Source of the DNA: JAJYUU01 sp963822955
Lineage (GTDB): Bacteria > Actinomycetota > Actinomycetes > Streptosporangiales > Streptosporangiaceae
Direction of reading: 5' to 3'
DNA length: 64,000 nt
NCBI GenBank assembly: GCA_963822955.1
Contig: CAWGJS010000007.1
Span: 744,001 to 808,000, forward strand
The notes beneath the pieces are model-generated. The model made no database searches. It worked only from the letters and a program-made list of their open reading frames with translations, and was not told the origin of the DNA. Made by a program: the position numbers and the translations under genes. Shown here one piece after another: positions 1-9,230 of this stretch; within the stretch, counting starts at the first letter, position 1; every line of letters starts with the position of its first letter.

Positions 1-8
1 GTGTAGCT

Positions 9-848
9 ATGGCGGGTCGGGTAGCGATCGGCGACTTCTCGCGGATGACACATCTGAGCGTACCGGCGTTGCGGCACTACCACGAGGTTGGCCTGCTGCG
101 CCCTGCGCAGATCGATCCGGATTCGGGCTACCGGTTCTATACCCCTGAGCAAGTCCAGATCGCCCAGGTCATCCGCCGGTTCCGAGACCTCGCCATGCCG
201 CTGGACGAGATCAGGGCAGTACTCGAAGCACCGGATCTGGCCACCCGCGATCAGGTCATTGGCTCGCATATTCGGCGGATGGAATCGCAGCTTGCGGCTA
301 CCCAGTCCGTCCTGGCCTCCCTCCGCTCCCTGCTGGAACGAACACCGACGCCGATCACGGTCTCCCATCGTCTGGTGAGCGCCACCCGCGCTGTGGCTAT
401 CTCCGGCAAGGTGTCCCTTTCGAGCCTTGACGTCTGGCTCAGCGCTGCGCAACGGAAGATCGATGCAATCCTTGCAGCTGCGGACACGCCACCGGCGGGC
501 CCGCGAGCGGCGCTGTACTCCGCGGACTTCTTCCAGCTCGACCTCGGTGAGGTCACGGCACACGTGTCCGTCCTGGATGAGGTGCCGAGCTCTAGCCGAA
601 CAGCTATGGTCGACATCCCGTCCGGCGAACTAGCGATCGCTGTCCACCGAGGCTGGCTTGCCGATCTGGATCAGACCTACGGCGCGCTCGGTACGTACGT
701 GGCCGAGCGCGAGATCGGGATGGACGGACCAATCCGCGAGCACTACCTGGTCGGCGAGCTCGACACCGACGACGAGAGCAACTATGTGACAGAGGTCTGC
801 TGGCCGGTGGTTCAGACGACCCCTTCTTCATCGCCTGGAACCAGCTGA
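9..848 (+). CDS. MerR family regulator with GyrI-like effector domain
   Basis: Probable one-component transcription factor of 279 residues. Residues 5-75 form a MerR-type winged helix-turn-helix (FSRMTHLSVPALRHYHEVG, then a Y-RFY-P-Q motif), followed by a short coiled coil (about 80-110). From residue about 120 to the end is a GyrI-like/BacI effector-binding fold, as in BmrR-type multidrug sensors that bind lipophilic cations. The ATG at 9 is only 8 bases from the window edge, so the ribosome site and operator are not visible. It reads toward the ATP-grasp gene, 287 bp downstream, but co-transcription is not shown. Family assignment is firm; the ligand is unknown. Confidence 0.9.
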   Translation: MAGRVAIGDFSRMTHLSVPALRHYHEVGLLRPAQIDPDSGYRFYTPEQVQIAQVIRRFRDLAMPLDEIRAVLEAPDLATRDQVIGSHIRRMESQLAATQSVLASLRSLLERTPTPITVSHRLVSATRAVAISGKVSLSSLDVWLSAAQRKIDAILAAADTPPAGPRAALYSADFFQLDLGEVTAHVSVLDEVPSSSRTAMVDIPSGELAIAVHRGWLADLDQTYGALGTYVAEREIGMDGPIREHYLVGELDTDDESNYVTEVCWPVVQTTPSSSPGTS

Positions 849-1135
849 CGCCGGGTCCCGCGGGCTGGCGCGGCGCTCGGCCCGTGCAGGATCGGCAAGC
901 GGGTGGTAGTGCCTGCTGCTAGGAAGGATCCGTCCTGCGGGGCGACTGGGCCGGCGCGTCAGGCCGACCCGCGAATGGCGCTCGACCGGAAGACGGACAC
1001 GACCATCGGAAGCGCCCAAATTTAGGACGCCAGGTATCAAAGGTTCTAGGCTGTCTCTCTCATTAGCCACATCGATCTCGCTCATTGAGAACAAAGGTCG
1101 CGCGTCGTGCGGAACGCGCAGGAAGGTTGACGAGC

Positions 1136-2392
1136 ATGGCTGGGGCCCCGACCATCACCTCAACACGTATCGATGGTCCACCCGCCGCGGGTCCGCCTGA
1201 TAGGTACGATGTCTTGATCTTGGACGCGGGCAGCCGTCAGAGCCTGGCTGCAGCGCGCAGCCTCGGCCGAGCAGGGTTGCGCGTGGCGCTAGGCGAGTGT
1301 TTTGCGGAATGTGACCCGAATCTCCCGGCCATGGCATTCCGCTCTCGTTACTCCGCCCGGAACCTGGTGCTGCCCAGCTTCAAAATCGACCCCGGCGCAT
1401 TTTCCGGAGCGATCCTCGATTTCGTCCGTCATAACCCAACGCGCGTCGTCCTTCCGACCAGCGATGGCGCTATCGCCACGTTGATCCCCTGGCGGGCCGA
1501 ACTGGCCGAGTTGGGCTGCTCTCTCGCGCTGGCGCCCGATCCGATGCTTGAGATTGCTAACAACAAGGATCGGACTCTGAAGATCGCGCTTGAACTGGGG
1601 ATCGCGTACCCAAAGACGGTTCAGATTGAAACGCCGGACCAGCTGCCTGCGGCACTAGCCGAACTCACGTTCCCGGTGGTGCTCAAGCCCAACAGGTCAT
1701 ATGGCACAGCTGTCCGCCTCGCCTCGGAGGAGGCTATTAACGAGGCTGAAGCCAAGCGCGTGACGCAGGCGTTCTTCGACGCGGGTACCACCGCCCTGGC
1801 CCAGCAGTGGGTAGGCGGCCGCCGCGAGGGCGTCACGATGTTCATCGCTGAAGGCGATGTACGCGCCGTATGCGCACACGTCGCGCACCGCACCATTCCG
1901 GCTATCGGCGGCGCCTCGGTGATGCGGGAGAGCCTGCCAGTACCTGCCGACATCTACGACTCAGCTGTCCGTCTGGTTAAGGCCATCGGCCTAGAGGGCA
2001 CATGCGAGGTGGAATTCCGGCGCGACCTCGACAACCGGCCGTTCCTGATGGAGGTCAACGCGAGGCTAGCTGGAACAATCGAGAACGCACTGCGTTCCGG
2101 GGTGAACTTCCCGCTGATGCTGTGGCGATGGGCGGCCGGATTGCCAGTCGATCCCGTCGACGGATACAAAACCGGTGTGCGTACCCGCTGGTTGCGCGGT
2201 GACATGCGCTGGCTCCGGGACAACCATGGGCGCGCCGGGCGACCGGACAGCGTATCTCGCTCCGGGGCGCTGAGGACCTTCGCTGTGGAGTTCGCCCGGA
2301 CCGCGCACTACGACACTCTCGATATCCGTGACCTGAAGCCAGCCCTGGCTGAATTGCGGAACACGGCGGCGGCGATCCGACGGTCGGTATAA
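1136..2392 (+). CDS. ATP-grasp domain ligase
   Basis: 418 residues from the ATG at 1136, which has an AGGAAGG ribosome site; a TTG at 1085 in the same frame is less likely. An N-terminal pre-ATP-grasp domain (about 15-120) is followed by the ATP-grasp fold: VVLKPNRSYG near residue 180 supplies the nucleotide lysine, and FLMEVNARLAG near 303 carries the metal-binding E and N. The layout resembles carbamoyl-phosphate-synthase-like carboxylate-amine ligases, which join a carboxylate to an amine through an acyl phosphate. The substrate cannot be told. An FAD oxidoreductase follows 32 bp downstream on the same strand, so the two probably work in one pathway. The 287 bp before the gene hold no other gene I can see. 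Confidence 0.85.
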   Translation: MAGAPTITSTRIDGPPAAGPPDRYDVLILDAGSRQSLAAARSLGRAGLRVALGECFAECDPNLPAMAFRSRYSARNLVLPSFKIDPGAFSGAILDFVRHNPTRVVLPTSDGAIATLIPWRAELAELGCSLALAPDPMLEIANNKDRTLKIALELGIAYPKTVQIETPDQLPAALAELTFPVVLKPNRSYGTAVRLASEEAINEAEAKRVTQAFFDAGTTALAQQWVGGRREGVTMFIAEGDVRAVCAHVAHRTIPAIGGASVMRESLPVPADIYDSAVRLVKAIGLEGTCEVEFRRDLDNRPFLMEVNARLAGTIENALRSGVNFPLMLWRWAAGLPVDPVDGYKTGVRTRWLRGDMRWLRDNHGRAGRPDSVSRSGALRTFAVEFARTAHYDTLDIRDLKPALAELRNTAAAIRRSV

Positions 2393-2424
2393 ACACGGAC
2401 CTGTATCCGCAAAAGGAGCTTAAT

Positions 2425-3669
2425 GTGTCAGCTGACGAGGTCCTGATCATTGGGGCTGGCCCGTTTGGGGTGTCGATCTCCGCCTACCTCAGCGCGCTGG
2501 GCATTGGCCATCACATCGTTGGCCGGCCCATGGACACGTGGCGGGCACACATGCCCGTCGGCATGAATCTCAAGTCCGAGCCGTACGCCTCGGCTATCGC
2601 CTCGCCAAGCCCTGGCTATGACCTGGCCGCATACTCCGGACAGCACCAGCTCCCGTATGCGGACCGAGTCGGCCCGGTCTCGATCGAGCGCTTCCTCGAC
2701 TATGGGGACTGGTACACCAAGCAGCTTGCGCCGGACGTGCGTGATCTCACCGTCACGAGCGTCGAGCAGGTCGATCGCGGTTTCCGGGTCGGGTTCGCCG
2801 ATGGCGACCCGCTCACCGCCAGGCAGGTTGTGGTCGCCACGGGCATCCTCCCGCACGCCGCCATCCCTGATGAGCTGTCGGGTTTGCCCTCAGAGCACGT
2901 GTCACATTCGGCCGATCACCACACTCTTGGCCGCTTCCGCGGTCAGCGTGTCGCCGTGGTGGGCGCCGGCCAGTCGGCCCTGGAGACAGCGGCGCTCCTG
3001 CATGAGGCTGGGGCGGAGGCCCTGCTGGTCGTAAGGCGCCCCGGGATCATCTGGCTCGACCCCAACCCTGAAACGATTAGCCGGCTCGGGCACGTCAAGC
3101 GGCCGGTAACCCAGCTCTGCGAAGGCTGGCACTGCGCGTTCTGGAACTCCCCAGCCGCCTTCCGCCTGTTGCCAGAGAACATGCGCATCACGAAGGCGCG
3201 AACCGTGCTCGGACCCGCTGGTGCCTGGTGGCTGAAGAGCCGTGTGGAGGGCAAGCTCGAGGTGCTGTCAGACCATCGCGTCCTGAGTGCCCGGCCAGAC
3301 GGCAACGGCGTGCACCTCGTCCTGGAGGGCCCGAATCGGTCCACCGTGGATGTGGATCACGTGATCGCCGCAACCGGCTTCCGCATCGACCTCGCCAGGC
3401 TGCCCTTCCTCTCCGATGCGGTCAGGGCGAAGGTGGTGACCCTGAACGGGTTCCCGGTGCTGAGCAGGGCCGCGGAATCCACAATTCCCGGCCTGTACTT
3501 CGTCGGTGCACCCGCGGCCGTGAGCCTGGGGCCGTCGATGCGATTCATCGCCGGTACCCATAACATCGCCAGCCAGGTAGCCCGGACGGTGGCCAGGAGG
3601 CTGCGGGCAGCCGGGAAGGTCTCAGCAGAGGCTGACGCCCCGGACCGGATACCTGCCGAGCGGCTATAG
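2425..3669 (+). CDS. FAD/NAD(P)-dependent oxidoreductase (flavin monooxygenase-like)
   Basis: 414-residue two-dinucleotide-binding-domain flavoprotein. GAGPFG at about residues 9-14 is the FAD Rossmann motif and GAGQSA near 181-186 the NAD(P)H motif; an ATG motif (AATGFRID) lies near 316. The arrangement is that of lysine/ornithine N-hydroxylase-like and Baeyer-Villiger-like monooxygenases or related disulfide-type oxidoreductases. It starts at GTG 2425 after AAAAGGAG. It sits 32 bp after the ATP-grasp gene, so a role in oxidising the same metabolite is likely. It ends 7 bp before the convergent manA stop. The reaction is not defined by the sequence. Confidence 0.8.
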   Translation: MSADEVLIIGAGPFGVSISAYLSALGIGHHIVGRPMDTWRAHMPVGMNLKSEPYASAIASPSPGYDLAAYSGQHQLPYADRVGPVSIERFLDYGDWYTKQLAPDVRDLTVTSVEQVDRGFRVGFADGDPLTARQVVVATGILPHAAIPDELSGLPSEHVSHSADHHTLGRFRGQRVAVVGAGQSALETAALLHEAGAEALLVVRRPGIIWLDPNPETISRLGHVKRPVTQLCEGWHCAFWNSPAAFRLLPENMRITKARTVLGPAGAWWLKSRVEGKLEVLSDHRVLSARPDGNGVHLVLEGPNRSTVDVDHVIAATGFRIDLARLPFLSDAVRAKVVTLNGFPVLSRAAESTIPGLYFVGAPAAVSLGPSMRFIAGTHNIASQVARTVARRLRAAGKVSAEADAPDRIPAERL

Positions 3670-3676
3670 CCCACAG

Positions 3677-4906
3677 CTAGCTATCGAAGTCGGCCCCCGT
3701 GCCGACCGTGGCCCGCAGCACCGTGCCGCTGCCAGCGATGCTGACTCCCGTGTCGCTGGCGGGCAGGTAGGCCGACTGCCCGCGTGACAGCTCAAGCAAG
3801 CGGCCGGAGTCATCCCGCAGTTGTGCGTCGCCGGCGATGCAGAGCAGTATCTGCGGCTTGCCGCCTGGGAGGCCAATAGGCTGCTGGCTGAGATTAATGC
3901 GGTAGAGCCGGAAATCATCGACCGGAGTCGGGTACGCCTCGCCGGGCTCATCGCATCCGAGCCCGGACCCCACCACGCTGCCGGGCGCAGGGCACAGCAC
4001 CATCGGCTCGCCCGGCCGGAAATCCAGCACCCGGAGCAGTTCGGGCACGTTGACTCGCTTGCTGGTCAGGCCGGCCCGCAGCACGTTGTCCGAGGAGGCC
4101 ATCAGCTCGGCGCCGAACCCGCGGAGGTAGCAATGCGGCACGCCGGCGCCAACGAACAGGGCCTCGCCAGCGGCAAGTTCTACATAGTTGAGCAACAGCG
4201 CGACCAGCACGCCCGGATCGGCCGGGTAGGCGGCCGCGACCGCTGCGTAAGCCGCGCAGGCAGGTCCCCACACGCCGCCCGCGGCGGCAATGCGCTCACA
4301 GCCGTGCCGGACTCCGGCAATCAGGGATGCCTGATCACTATGGCTGGTCAGGACGCTGGTGACGGCGTCGCGCAGGCCGTCAGCAGGATTGACACAGTCC
4401 AGACGGTCCGAGATCGCTGCCAGCCCGGGCACTCTCAGCGCGGCGAGCAGCTCGAGGCTATCCGGCACCGGGCGGAATGCGCAGAGCCCGGCGAATCCAT
4501 CGCGAAGCGCGCAGATCAGCTCAGGCTTGTGATTGTCATCGGTGTAGTCGCGCGGCGCGCCCGGTGCTTGCTCCTGAGCTGCGTACGCACGCTCCGCGTG
4601 CTGCATGTCGGGGTGCACCTGCAGCGACAGCGGCCGTCCTGCGGAGATGACCTTGAGCAGGAACGGCAGCCGCGAGCCAAACCGGCTTGCGACCTGTGGC
4701 CCGAGTTCGGCCTTCGGACTGGCGGCGATTACGTCCGCCAGGGATCGGCTCTTGCCGTCACGAACCACCCGTGAGGGCGAGTCGGGATGCGCGCCGATCC
4801 AGAGCTCGGCGACCGGGCCGCCCTCAGCAGCTATGCCGAGAAACTCGGGAATGTCCGAGGCCGATCCCCAGGCGTAGTCCCGTACCGGGTTGTCGAGGCG
4901 TTCCAC
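3677..4906 (-). CDS. manA: Mannose-6-phosphate isomerase, class I
   Basis: Converts fructose 6-phosphate and mannose 6-phosphate, a zinc enzyme that feeds GDP-mannose for glycoconjugates. The 409-residue protein opens with the typical NPVRDYAWGS segment. QVHPD at 96-100 gives the zinc Gln and His, KPELICAL near 136 the zinc Glu, and GVPHCYLRG-GAELMASSDNVLRAGLT near 265-295 the third His and the substrate-binding arginine region. It starts with GTG 4906. About 200 bp without a gene separate it from yraN, which ends in a hairpin, so it probably has its own promoter. Confidence 0.93.
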   Translation of the reverse strand: MERLDNPVRDYAWGSASDIPEFLGIAAEGGPVAELWIGAHPDSPSRVVRDGKSRSLADVIAASPKAELGPQVASRFGSRLPFLLKVISAGRPLSLQVHPDMQHAERAYAAQEQAPGAPRDYTDDNHKPELICALRDGFAGLCAFRPVPDSLELLAALRVPGLAAISDRLDCVNPADGLRDAVTSVLTSHSDQASLIAGVRHGCERIAAAGGVWGPACAAYAAVAAAYPADPGVLVALLLNYVELAAGEALFVGAGVPHCYLRGFGAELMASSDNVLRAGLTSKRVNVPELLRVLDFRPGEPMVLCPAPGSVVGSGLGCDEPGEAYPTPVDDFRLYRINLSQQPIGLPGGKPQILLCIAGDAQLRDDSGRLLELSRGQSAYLPASDTGVSIAGSGTVLRATVGTGADFDS

Positions 4907-5085
4907 GGCCGGGCCCTAGCGCCGAGTGCCCATGCGGTGGCTGGCCGCCTGCTCATCACTGTCCGGCAACCGAATCTCCCGTGTTGTCTGCCGCCGACTC
5001 GGAACCAAAGGGGGGTGAACGGCAGCATAGTGATCCGGCCTGAACGGCCGTTGGAAGACCTCCTGAGATGGTTCCCAACGGGCCA

Positions 5086-5113
5086 GCTAGCCCCTGACGC
5101 TCCAGGGGCTAGC
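5086..5113 (-). terminator. Hairpin at the yraN stop codon
   Basis: An 11-bp perfect inverted repeat (GCTAGCCCCTG at 5086-5096, its complement at 5103-5113) with a 6-base loop includes the yraN stop codon. No T-run follows, so if it ends transcription it does so as a stem-only actinobacterial terminator; it could instead protect the mRNA 3' end. Confidence 0.55.
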
Positions 5114-5465
5114 CCACGCCCTGGACGTGCTGGATCGTGAACTCCCCCGACTGGGCCCGCAGTACCCCGACAACGTCGATCCTGATCTCTTCGAAGAACA
5201 GGCCATGGGCCCTCACCCAGGCCACCGCGAGCCGGCGCAGCCGCGCCGCCTTCTGCCGGGTGATTGCCTCAAGCGGGGTTCCGAAGCCCACCCCCGATCT
5301 TGTCTTCACCTCGCAGATGACGAGCGTCCTGCCGTCTAGGGCCACGATGTCGATCTCGCCGCAGTCGCAGCGCCAGTTCCGCTCGAGTATCTCCAGCCCG
5401 GCCCCGGTCAGGAAGTCGGCCGCGAGCTGCTCTCCCTGCTGTCCGAGCAAGTCCTTCGCCTGCAT
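5109..5465 (-). CDS. YraN/UPF0102 family nuclease-like protein
   Basis: 118 residues from ATG 5465; a GTG at 5474 is in frame but GGAGGTGGGG is better placed for the ATG. The family has a restriction-endonuclease-like fold: GE near the end of strand 1, then GEIDIVA and ICEVKTRS give the E...D...ExK metal site. Members are common beside rnhB in bacteria; the cellular role is unsettled (a DNA/Holliday-type nuclease is suspected). It ends the translation/export gene run on this strand. Confidence 0.9.
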   Translation of the reverse strand: MQAKDLLGQQGEQLAADFLTGAGLEILERNWRCDCGEIDIVALDGRTLVICEVKTRSGVGFGTPLEAITRQKAARLRRLAVAWVRAHGLFFEEIRIDVVGVLRAQSGEFTIQHVQGVG

Positions 5466-5687
5466 GAACCCCACCTCCGGCAGCTAGCCTGCCGGGAAGC
5501 GGGTGACCTGCCGGGAACGAAGCACAGCATGGTGGATAGATCACGAGAATTGTGAACAGCCCGCGGATCAGCCAGCCGGATTGTCAGAGCCGGATGCTTC
5601 AATCCGGCCCGCGTCGCCCGTCATTCAGAAATAGGGTAAATGCGACACCCCGCCCGCCGCCACGGCCTGCAAGCTGCTGCAGGCGAG

Positions 5688-6002
5688 CTACTTGGGGTCG
5701 GGGATCTCGAGGTCACTCTTCGCGAGTTCCTCGACGTTCACGTCCTTGAAGGTGACTACCCGGACGTTCTTGACGAATCTGGCAGGCCGGTACATGTCCC
5801 AGACCCAGGCGTCCTGCATCGTGACCTCGAAGAAGACCTCGCCGTTGTCGGCCTGGCGGACGTTGAGCTCAACCTGGTTAGTGAGATAGAACCGGCGCTC
5901 AGTCTCTACCACGTGGGTGAACAGGCCGACGACGTCCCGGTACTCGCGGTAGAGCTGCAGCTCCATCTCGGTCTCATACTTCTCGAGATCCTCCGCGCTC
6001 AT
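5688..6002 (-). CDS. DUF2469 family protein
   Basis: 104-residue acidic cytoplasmic protein typical of actinobacteria and nearly always next to rnhB. It begins MSAEDLEKYETEMELQLYRE and is rich in charged and aromatic residues. A strong ribosome site (GGAGGGGAGAAG) precedes ATG 6002. It lies 14 bp after rnhB, so it is probably co-transcribed. No enzymatic motif is visible and no function is established. The 222 bp between it and yraN hold nothing I recognise. Confidence 0.9.
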   Translation of the reverse strand: MSAEDLEKYETEMELQLYREYRDVVGLFTHVVETERRFYLTNQVELNVRQADNGEVFFEVTMQDAWVWDMYRPARFVKNVRVVTFKDVNVEELAKSDLEIPDPK

Positions 6003-6016
6003 CTTCTCCCCTCCGA

Positions 6017-6829
6017 TCAGGCGCCGCGGGCCATCGCGGCGAAGCCTGCCGTCGGCCAGTCCTGCTCCTCGATGACGTCAACGATAGGGCCATTCTGCCC
6101 ACTGGCCGGCGGGTAGCACGAGTTCATGTCCTCGGAGTTATCCGGGACAAGCTCAAGGTCGGCCGGCCTGCAGCCACGGACGTTCACGAACGACATCCTG
6201 TGCTCTGAGCAGGGGCCATGAGCGGCGAGGGCGCGCATATGGCTGCGAGTCGAGTAGCCCTTGTGGCGGGAGAACCCGTAGTCCGGGAACTTCTTGTCCA
6301 GCTCGCACATGATGGCGTCCCTGGTGACCTTCGCCACGATCGATGCGGCAGCGACGCAGGCCGCCACCTGGTCACCCTTCCACATGGCCAGCGAAGGGGC
6401 CGGCAGGCCGCGTACGGGAAAGCCGTCGGTCAGCACATAGCCCGGCTTCCCGGACAGGGCAGCCAGTGCCCGCCGCATGCCCGCGACGTTGCAGACGTGC
6501 AGGCCGAGCTGGTCGATCTCGGCTGACGGGATCGTGATCACGCTCCAGTCGAGCGCCGCATCCATTATCTGACTATATGCAGCGTTGCGGGCCTTCGCCG
6601 TCAGTGCCTTGGAATCGGCCACCTCAGTAAGTTTGCTGATCCGCGCCGGTTTCAGCATCACGGCCGCGATTACCAGCGGGCCGGCGCAGGCGCCCCGGCC
6701 GGCCTCATCCACGCCGGCCACCGGCGCGAGCCCAGCCCGGACGAGCACCCGCTCATACCCGCTGAGCCCGCAGTCCCGCCTCGGCGTGTAGGCGACGGAC
6801 CGCCGCGGCTCCCCGGTCGCGATGCTCAT
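6017..6829 (-). CDS. rnhB: Ribonuclease HII
   Basis: Cleaves the RNA strand of RNA-DNA hybrids and removes single ribonucleotides from DNA. From ATG 6829 the protein has 270 residues; the frame is open much further upstream, but that stretch lies antisense-free over lepB and is not family-like. VAGVDEAGRGACAGPLV supplies the DEAGRG catalytic Asp and Glu; later acidic residues follow in TDGFP and near KVTRD. The start overlaps the lepB stop by four bases (ATGA), so the two genes are translationally coupled. The C-terminal tail after about residue 230 is longer than in E. coli. Confidence 0.93.
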   Translation of the reverse strand: MSIATGEPRRSVAYTPRRDCGLSGYERVLVRAGLAPVAGVDEAGRGACAGPLVIAAVMLKPARISKLTEVADSKALTAKARNAAYSQIMDAALDWSVITIPSAEIDQLGLHVCNVAGMRRALAALSGKPGYVLTDGFPVRGLPAPSLAMWKGDQVAACVAAASIVAKVTRDAIMCELDKKFPDYGFSRHKGYSTRSHMRALAAHGPCSEHRMSFVNVRGCRPADLELVPDNSEDMNSCYPPASGQNGPIVDVIEEQDWPTAGFAAMARGA

Positions 6830-7977
6830 CGCCCGCGCCCACTGCGGCGTGCCCGCAGCCTCCTGATCAGGCCTCGCCGGGCCCGGCGCTGCGCCCAGGT
6901 CAGCGGAGCCGCGACAACCAGCCCGGCTGCCAGGGGAAGGTAGGGCGCGCCTGGCGTTATCTTCGCGCCGAGCAGCGCCCGGGCGGCAGGGTCCTGCTGG
7001 GCTGCCGCGGCGCCCTGCGCACTGGAGCGGGGCGCATCGATGCCCGGCTGATCGAAGGTCGACGGGATCGGCAGGATCCGCCAGCGGCTTTCCGGCCAGA
7101 CGATGAGGAATGCCCGGCCGACCACCTTGTTCTCCGGAATCGTGCCGTGTCCGGGGAAACTCATGTGCAGTCGCGAATCGTACGAGATCGCCCTGTTGTC
7201 TCCCATGACCCAGAGCCGGCCCTTCGGGACCACGATGTTGAAGCGGTAGGGAAGCGACGGCGCCGCACCCGGATACAGGTAGGACGATTCGTGCAGCGGC
7301 ACGCCGTTGACCGTGACCAGGTGCTGGGCATTGCAGCACATCACGCGGTCGCCCGGTACGCCGATGACGCGCTTGATGTAATCGGTCTGGCCGATCGGCG
7401 TGCCAAACAGGTCTGCGATGGAACGGAACAAGGGTCGCAGGGTGGCGTCGTAGGCGCGTACGAGCGGATCGCTTGCAGGGTGACTGGCCGGAGGATTCGG
7501 ATTCCAGGACCCGGCCCCGTTGAAGACGATGATGTCTCCGGGCTCGATGCTGCGGAAGTGATAGACCAGCTTGTTCACCAGGACCTTGTCGCCGATCATC
7601 AGCGTGTCCTCCATGGAGGACGACGGGATGAAGAACGGCTGGACGACGAAGGACTTGACCACGAGGGCGATGGCGAGGGCAACGACGATCAGGATCGGCA
7701 GCTCACGCCACGACGAGCGGGCGGAACGGCGCTTCTTCGCCGGCGCGGCCGCATCCGGCGACTCGGTGTCCGTGGCCGAGCCGGTGCTAGAAGGCTCGCC
7801 GGCAGCCGGCTGGGCAGCAAACTGCTCAGCCGAAGCCGAGTGGGCACCAATGCCGTCTCCGGAAACCGCGCCGTGGTACCCAGTCGAACTGCCGTTCTGA
7901 TCTGGTCCACCGGCCAGGTCCGGGGGCACGGACCCCTCGGTCAGCCGCTCCGGGCCGCTCTGCTCGTCGTTCATCAC
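6826..7977 (-). CDS. lepB: Signal peptidase I (first of two tandem copies)
   Basis: Removes signal peptides from exported proteins at the outer face of the membrane. An unusually long N-terminal cytoplasmic region (about 1-90, rich in S, G, A) precedes a membrane anchor (about 94-112). Nucleophile Ser121 lies in PSSSMEDT and base Lys202 in DYIKRVIGVPGD; GDNRAISYDSR is the conserved box E. A second hydrophobic segment lies near the C-terminus, followed by a very Arg-rich tail. Start is GTG 7977 or ATG 7974. It is the downstream partner of a close paralogue, 73 bp apart. Confidence 0.93.
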   Translation of the reverse strand: MMNDEQSGPERLTEGSVPPDLAGGPDQNGSSTGYHGAVSGDGIGAHSASAEQFAAQPAAGEPSSTGSATDTESPDAAAPAKKRRSARSSWRELPILIVVALAIALVVKSFVVQPFFIPSSSMEDTLMIGDKVLVNKLVYHFRSIEPGDIIVFNGAGSWNPNPPASHPASDPLVRAYDATLRPLFRSIADLFGTPIGQTDYIKRVIGVPGDRVMCCNAQHLVTVNGVPLHESSYLYPGAAPSLPYRFNIVVPKGRLWVMGDNRAISYDSRLHMSFPGHGTIPENKVVGRAFLIVWPESRWRILPIPSTFDQPGIDAPRSSAQGAAAAQQDPAARALLGAKITPGAPYLPLAAGLVVAAPLTWAQRRARRGLIRRLRARRSGRGR

Positions 7978-8050
7978 GCCGAGCCTATCGCCGCCGAAGG
8001 GCCGGTGCCCCGGGCGCCAGCCTCGGCTAGGACAGACTCGGCCAAGGCGG

Positions 8051-9100
8051 TCATGGGCGGCGTCTGCCGCGGCGGAGCAAGGTCCGCCGGCGAAGCCAGG
8101 TAAGCGGCACCGCGGCGGCGAAACCCGTGGCCAGGGGCCCGTACGGTGCTGCAGGAAGCACCCTGACCGCCGTCAGGGCGGCCGCCGGTTCCGCCTGGCC
8201 AGCCCCAGCGGCAGAGCTGGCGGATTTAGTGATCCCCGGCTGCTCGAACGTGGCGGGAATCGGCAGGATCCGCCACTGGCTCGGCGGCCATACGATCACG
8301 AACGCCCGGCCGATGACCTCGTCTTCCGGGACCATGCCGTTGCCCGGGTCGGACCTGTGACCACGCGAGTCATCGGAGATGCTGCGGTGATCGCCCAGCA
8401 CCCACAGGTATCCCGGCGGCACCGTGACGTTGAAATGTCCGCGGATGTCGTACGGGTGGTCGTTGGACTTGTCGCCCGGGTACAGGTAGGACTGCTCGTG
8501 CAAGGCCACGCCGTTGACGGTGATCAGGCCCCCGGCGTTGCAGCAGACGACATGATCGCCCGGCACCCCGATGACCCGCTTGACGTAGTCGGTCTGGCCG
8601 ATCGGAGTGCCGAAGAGGCCGCCAACCGCATCGAAGGCCTTGCGGAAGGTGTCGTCGTAGCCGCGTGCCAGCAGGCCGGGGCTGGTGCCTGAGGCGGCGG
8701 TCGACGCGTTCCAGCTGCCCGCGCCGTCGAAGACGATGATGTCCCCGGCATGAATGGACCGGAAGTGATAGACGAGCTTATTGACCAGGATCTTGTCGTT
8801 AATCTGCAGCGTGTCCTGCATGGAACCGGTCGGGATGACGAAGGCCTGGACGACGAAGGTCTTGATCACCACAGCGATGATAAGCGCGACCACGACTAGC
8901 AGCGGCAGCTCACGCAGTAGCGACCGGTTCTCGCGTTTCGCGCGACCCCGCTGATACGGCCCTCGCCGTGAGCGCGCGCCTCCGCCCTGTCCCGCCCGGC
9001 CCGGTGGCTGATCCGGGCCCGGCGAGGCCTGAGCATACGGGCCCGGCGCGGCTGCCGGGTCCGCGGCATCGCGCGGATCGCCACCCGGCATCATGCGCAT
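8051..9100 (-). CDS. lepB: Signal peptidase I (second of two tandem copies)
   Basis: 349-residue paralogue of the adjacent peptidase, with a shorter P/G-rich N-terminal region (about 1-60), an anchor at about 66-85, Ser93 in PTGSMQDT, Lys174 in DYVKRVIGVPGD and a GDHRSISDDSRGH box (H replaces the N of the neighbour). A hydrophobic segment near 320-335 and an Arg-rich end match the first copy. AAAGGTGG lies upstream of ATG 9100. Tandem type I peptidases beside rplS are known in Streptomyces-like genomes and may divide substrates. Confidence 0.93.
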   Translation of the reverse strand: MRMMPGGDPRDAADPAAAPGPYAQASPGPDQPPGRAGQGGGARSRRGPYQRGRAKRENRSLLRELPLLVVVALIIAVVIKTFVVQAFVIPTGSMQDTLQINDKILVNKLVYHFRSIHAGDIIVFDGAGSWNASTAASGTSPGLLARGYDDTFRKAFDAVGGLFGTPIGQTDYVKRVIGVPGDHVVCCNAGGLITVNGVALHEQSYLYPGDKSNDHPYDIRGHFNVTVPPGYLWVLGDHRSISDDSRGHRSDPGNGMVPEDEVIGRAFVIVWPPSQWRILPIPATFEQPGITKSASSAAGAGQAEPAAALTAVRVLPAAPYGPLATGFAAAVPLTWLRRRTLLRRGRRRP

Positions 9101-9230
9101 TCAAGGCCACCTTTGCAGGGGAAGCGGTCGCGCGTGCCATCTTGCGCTGGCCAGGCATCCGCAAGGCAGCTTCGGCAAGACCGACCTAGCCCGGCTGGCA
9201 GTGCGTGACGGTCACCCGGGCGGCGGACAC

